This document shows positions 39,101 through 45,400 of a stretch of 64,000 nucleotides of DNA, piece by piece (position 1 is the stretch's first letter; the number at the start of each line of letters is the position of its first letter). The position numbers and the translations under genes were made by a program. The notes beneath the pieces are model-generated. The model was given only the letters and a program-made list of their open reading frames with translations. It was not told the origin of the DNA and did no database searches. Location of the stretch: positions 19,183,479 through 19,247,478 of the forward strand of contig NC_064762.1 in NCBI RefSeq assembly GCF_011397635.1. The letters run 5' to 3'. Source of the DNA: Epinephelus fuscoguttatus (lineage: Eukaryota; Chordata; Actinopteri; Perciformes; Serranidae).

Positions 39101-42100
39101 GGATGCTGATTGGTATAGACCCCCACCACCACCCTCACCCCCAGCTCCCCCCAACCTTGCAACCTCTTGTTTATGCATCACAAACAACGTGCACATGTCT
39201 GCTTGTTTCCCCTCCATTCACCGGTAGCAACAGTCGACAAGCGAAAACAGCAAAGCTGGCGACAGCAAACAAAACAAATCAATGAGAATGCACAAACAGC
39301 GCCGCAGTTTAAAATGTGAAAGACGGGGGGATGAAAGGAGCAGCTCTTGATCCTCGCAGATGCATAGAGAGTGATTAGAGAGAGCAAGCGCACCTTCTGT
39401 GACCTTTGACCCGCTGGCATTAACTGTAATGATATCAGTAAGAGATGTGTTTGGCTGGCTAATGATAAAGACAGAAGCACATGTCTTTCTCTCCTCACTG
39501 AATGACTAACTACCTTACAGAGAATACAGAGAGCTTCAGTAGTGGCTCTCTCCTCTGACACCAAAGGGTAAAATAATGAGAAGTTCTGCAGCACTAATGG
39601 CTGAAGGTGCATTTTAGTTGTGTAAATCCAGTGTTCAGAAACTAAGGGTGACTTGGTTGTAAAGGTTTGGGAGCAAACGAGCTGTGTGAGAGTATAAACA
39701 AGCAACAGGAGCAGATCACTAACTCAACATGTGAGATTACACAATTTTACTCCTACTGTATCAGTAAATGACTACTTTACAACATACTAAGGAGAGAGGA
39801 TGTTTCATTGCTTCGTTTTACAGTTGTGTCATATTCAAAAAGGCCACTAGGTGTCCCCAGTCCTGTTTTAGTGAGGGTGTAATGATCAGCAGCATTCAGC
39901 TGTCCAGACAGAAAGTCACAGGCCAAATGGACAGTGTATGTCTCAGCTGTTGGAACTGACTCTGTGTAAATAAGCTTCAGAGACACACTGCAGTCTAACT
40001 ATTAGTCCTCCATCATCTATGTATAAGATCTACTCAAGATAAGATAGGCTTTATTGTCCAAAAGGAAATTCGTCTTGGATACATGTGGTTCCTGCCATTA
40101 ACAGATACAAAACTGTTATACATACAGTTCCTACATATATACAGTCCTTACACAGAGCTGTCCCACACACACTCAGTACCCACAAAAGAAACAAAACACT
40201 AAAATATCACTTTGTTTCCTTCTTCAATAGAGATTTTACCGTACATGCTTACAATAAGCATCATGTCCTGTGGCTTTCTACTGATGCTGGCTTTGTGTGA
40301 GGTTTCATTCTCTAACATATCTGCTGTTGGTTTTACATTTCCACTGAATATGAAATAATCCCATAGCCACACATATTAAAAATAATGTATACAGCACGTG
40401 TCAAGATAGTGTACAAATCAGCTTGACTGTGGGTCAGATTGACTTTTGTATAAAGATGTGTTGCATCAGTGCTTTTGGGGAGTCAGTAGTTACATGTGAT
40501 GTGATTAAATTACAAAATAAATAACTGTGATCCATTGTACAAAGAAAATATTTAATTAAATTACAGTTCCTTATCAAAATTGAGTGCTGTTATGAAGTTC
40601 ATACTGCCTGGCTTAAACTTGTGTTCTTAGGGCTTTTCAGTTTTATTGCCCAGTTTAAAAAATGTTTTAAAAATGTGAGAAAAGTAATCAGAAATCATCA
40701 AATGTTATATTTTACATTACTTTGATGAAGTCATAAAAAGACACTTATATCACTTATTACATCTTTAACAGGGTAACTAGTAATCTGTAATCTATTACAT
40801 TTAAAACATAACCTTCCCAACACTGTTTTAGCAGGAACAATATCTGATATGTTAAGTCTTAAATAAGAACAGATTATCTGGGATTTTATTTCTCTTTACA
40901 AACTTGTTTCAACCCCACAGATTCAGATTTAGAGAACTTTTTGTCCTTGAGCATAAAATGGAAATTTGTCTTTGGCACTGGCATATATGACAGCGCACAC
41001 AACACACAACAACTATTTATCTTACAGTCTTAAACCAAGTGGCAGTAATAAAAGTGATGAGCAGGCTGTTCTTTCACCTTAAAATGCCTTAAGATTCACA
41101 AATACCTCAAAAGACGCCTTAACTAAGTCTAAGTGTCAAAATTTATCATTCAACCCTTCCAGCCAGCAGGTATCTTCTCACAGTAACATTCCTCAGCATC
41201 AGCCTGTCATATAGAGCTGTACTAGCAGTCAGTGGTGGATAGTGACTAACTACATTTGTGCAAGTGCTGTACTTAAGTGCAATTTTGAGGTACTTTGTAC
41301 TTTACTTGAGTATTTCCATTTTCTGTTACTTAATACTTGTATTCAACTACATCTCAGAGGTAAGTATTGTACTAACACGAACACTAAGGACACTGTCAGC
41401 AATATTCACCTACATCAGGTGCACTATTATTTCATATGATGCACATTACTACTTTTCAACATCATGTGCAATATTTTTCTTTAATATCATGTTCTCCTGT
41501 CAATGTAGTGCAATATCATTTTGTCAGTCATGTGCAATACTACTTCTCACTGTTATATCTTGTTCAATATTGTTCGACATTGATTAGCAGGCACAGTCTG
41601 TTTTTTCCACCATTTCAGTTCATTGTAGTAACTCTTGTACTGATCGAACACCTAGTGTTACTCTATTAGGCACTGGTTTTTGATTTTGCTCCTTGAAAAC
41701 ACTTCTGTCTTGTACATATTTAATACTTTATTGTTCTAAAACTAGGCCCAGTGAGTGATCCTGACCCAGGGAACCCACTGGTTGTCTGGTTGTGAATCAT
41801 TAAAGTTGTGGTTACTGTACTTATTGTTACTGTAATTTGAAGCATTCTCTGGCACAAGAATTTCATTTGCGATAAATGAAGTTGTATTGAAATGAACTGA
41901 ACTTTTTATACTCCACTACATATATTTGATAACTTAAATTATTAGTTACTTTGCAGATTTAGATTATCAATACAAAATATAACTAAACTAATAAATTATG
42001 ATAAATGATTATAGGTGAAGATACCCAGCTGTGTATAAGGCAAATAAGATGAGCTCCACCTTCACAAGCTGCTGCATAAAGGTAATTAACATATGAATGC

Positions 42101-42388
42101 ATCACTAATTATGATTCAGTGATATAATAGATATTACTCTGTATCAGTACTTGGTTTTTTTTTTTCACTTAAGTACAATTTTGAATGCAGGAATTTTGCT
42201 TGTAATCGAGTATTTTAACACCGTAGTATTGCTACTTTTACTCAAGTAAAAGAGCTGAACACTTTTTCCACCACTGCGGACAGTATATTTATCAGCATCA
42301 CTTATTACTTAGCACTAGTGTCAGAGTAGTGCTGTTTAAAGCAGATGTATGCAGTTGATATGTGGTTTGCTTATGTTCAAGCAGGTTT

Positions 42389-42439
<51 letters not shown>

Positions 42440-45400
42440 GAGCCTGTAACAAACTCGCTCACCTGAAACTCGTCAAAACACAAGAGGCAGGTTTCATTGC
42501 TGATCTCCATGGCAACCGGCGATATGGGGTCATAGGTGAACATTTTCCCTAGCCTTCGTTTTGGCAGGCTTTGTTTCCTCCGATGGATCCCTTTAAGCAG
42601 TACACAAACGTCAGGCACGTCTTAAAGCACACCTGCATCGCCAACCCAAACCCGGCGACAATGCTGAATAAAGAGGTAATTTCACCTGTATGCATAATGG
42701 TAGACAATTAGCAGCAGGGCTTCAGGACAAACACAGGGATAAATATAGGATCGCAGGCGCATGAGGAGTCAGAAGAACTTTGATAAAGTCAAGCAAGCAA
42801 ACCTGCGGTGGTTAGTGCAGTGGAGTGGGAGGATAATACTAACTTTTGTGGATGTCCAACATGAAGCCGTTGAAGTGGACTCTCTTTTTATGAGTGTTTT
42901 CCACCCGGGAGTAAAACATATCCATGAGCATGGTCTTCCCTGTGCCTGAGAGGGATTAAAGAAAAGCAATTATTCTAAATCTTGGCATGATCTTGGATGT
43001 TTTGTAAAGATTTACTGCCATAGTGATATTTATTACATATTTCATCTTACCAACATCTCCATAGATATAGAAGCCTTTGGGTGGGGGTGGAGGCGGAGGT
43101 GGTGCTGGAGCTGGTTCCTCCTTTGGTGCAAAGAGGAAAAATGAGGAAATGACTGAAGTGTGTTTGTTTTTCATCAAATCTTTTAGCAGCTGCTTGTCAT
43201 CATGAACAATAACACACAGCAATTACCCATAAATCTGTGGTCACTCAAAATAAATGCATAAATGAATTCCCCTATTAAAAGGCACAAACACTACTATGGG
43301 TGACCTACATAAACTTCGTTATATTCATTACCATATAAGACTAAATCATGGTGTAATAAACAAAGTATGCTGAGGCATTAAGCCACCACTACAGTGTGAG
43401 GTTTCACATTCTCCAGACTAGCCCACTGCAGGGGAGGAAGACAAAGGGGATCTAATCAACAAGACAAGCCAGGGTTCCCACGAAAGAAAAGCATCATCAG
43501 AGGAACAATGGGGGGATTTGTCAGACAAAACGGAGAGGACTGGATGAGGCTCCATACGAGATGGAGTGGACTTGTCTGTGCAGCCTGTTTAGCGCTGCTA
43601 ATTGTGATACGGTACTGTTGCATTGAGGTGCTGCTGGAAGTCATTGTGCTGCCTGCCTCCTATCATCAAAAGGTCTTTGCTTCAAAAAAACGTCCTCTGT
43701 GTGACCAAGCTGAGAATATCGAGTAAAGCCAAATATCTCTAAAGAGGGCCCAAGCCATGTGAACACATGTGTCATCAGTGTAATCATGACATGTAATGAT
43801 AACTTGGAGCATATCAGAGATGTTTTATACAGGGGTTAACAGCAGTGTGGTTGAGGATCGTCTGTCTCTGTAACCGGGCAACGCCAAAAAGCTTTGGAAT
43901 TAACTAAGCACCAAATAGAAACATTTGTCCCCTGAAAATTTAATTTAGCAACTATTTCATGGGGACGGTACTCAATGTCCACTGCACTTGGTGTCCACCG
44001 CACAAGGAGCACTTGACTCTGGTAAATGCAGACAATGGCCAATTGAAAACTAAATGAAAAAACAAACTTGTTACCCATCCTCTCTCTCTCTCTCGCTGCC
44101 CACTCCCCGCTCCCCGCTCCTCCCCCCCTCTCCATCCCCTCCGCCTGTCCTGTGCTGGAGTGAAATACTGGAAGAGCAACAAGCCTTTCCTGTCTGCTCT
44201 GGCATAACAGTGTGTGACTTCTCCCTGACTTCCCAAGCTGCCCTCTGGCATGGTGGGGTAATTGTCAGCGGTGGCTGGAAGCCATTCTGCCACGGCAGAG
44301 TGGAGAAGGACAAGGCTGTTCCTCAGCCACTCTGTCTAGCTGAGCTCTGTGGCCTTGTCTCACCTCCTGGAGGAAGATATAGACTGGCACATGGGTGGAA
44401 AGTTCACATGCAGGACATGGTCACTTTGGCTTTGAGATGACTTCGAGAAAACTGCGTTTTAACGTGTTCATGTTTAGAGATGTCACGTCTCTCACTAAGA
44501 AAGTTAATGAAATAACTGTGGGAGTCTAAGTAAGGTTTATGTGGCACAACTGTCCTGCTGGAGACCTACAGTGTACAGGAGGACACCACGATGCAGGTCT
44601 GACTTGAAGAGGGTGGCTCCCTCTAAACAATGGCCCATTGTTAGCCGACCATCCGCAAAACCACGCCACATTGGGTCAATATTAAGTCAAGTGTACTCTC
44701 CTCACAGACTTGGTCAGTTAGTGAGGACAATGGCGGCACTTTCACAGAGAGAACAGACACCAAAAGGACAGTGGTATGACCTGATTCAAACCAGAATAAT
44801 TGCATAAGTACTCCAGTCAGTGTGTATGTGTGTGTGTGAGAGACAGAGCAAGAAATAAGGTGCAATAGGAGAGGGGGGCGGCGGTGTTGATAGCCTAACA
44901 CCAAAGTATTTGTCAGAGTCCCGAATCAAAAGCAAAAAGGACAAGAATGGCCCAGACAATGGGGATCCCCTCATTACTGCATGGGGACGGTGAGAGAGTG
45001 AGAGGGGTGCCGGGACGGGCCCAGCGGGAGGTCTGCCCTGCTGCCTTCCAAAATCTCTGCCTAACCCTATGTGTCTGTGCCAGCCAACCAACAAAACAAC
45101 TCCCACCACCAAATACTAGACAGTCAGCTCCCCTGACCTAAAAACAACAACAGCCCCCTACATTATGCCGTTCCAAAACTCACATGCACAATACACTTCC
45201 CAGACCCCTACCCTCCCTTTGACCTGAGCCCCATGGCCACCATCAGTGATACAACTGGAGTACAGTGCAGTGGACCCAGTGAAGTCCCCCCATATGTTAG
45301 ACGTCAATGGGGCTTTATAACAGAATGGGAGTCCAGATGCCACACTGTAAAAGGCTTTTAACAAATCCATGCTGCCGCGCAAATTGTAAACTGTGTCCCA

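Larger units (their letters stand above)
35434..42462 (-). other. afg1l: AFG1L intron 5 (7.0 kb)
   Basis: It holds one hAT MITE, a LINE-tail fragment, a nested hAT/LINE unit and a microsatellite. The stretch 38080-39480 has little recognisable repeat; it includes an octamer ATTTGCAT at 39079-39086 and several ATTA/TAAT sites, suggesting candidate regulatory DNA. Confidence 0.5.

Noticed and set aside
39178..39705. Longest open frame of the window (175 codons, minus strand, AFG1L intron 5)
   Set aside because: No recognisable domain, leucine/serine-rich composition, no splice or promoter support, and it lies in an intron of a well-supported gene. Conservation or RNA-seq would be needed.
39846..39860. 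Third CTCF-like motif CCACTAGGTGTCC
   Set aside because: One core mismatch (T for G), so not listed with the two full matches.
44054..44440. 128-codon frame and its minus-strand counterparts
   Set aside because: The coding signal comes from a CT/CCCC low-complexity tract.
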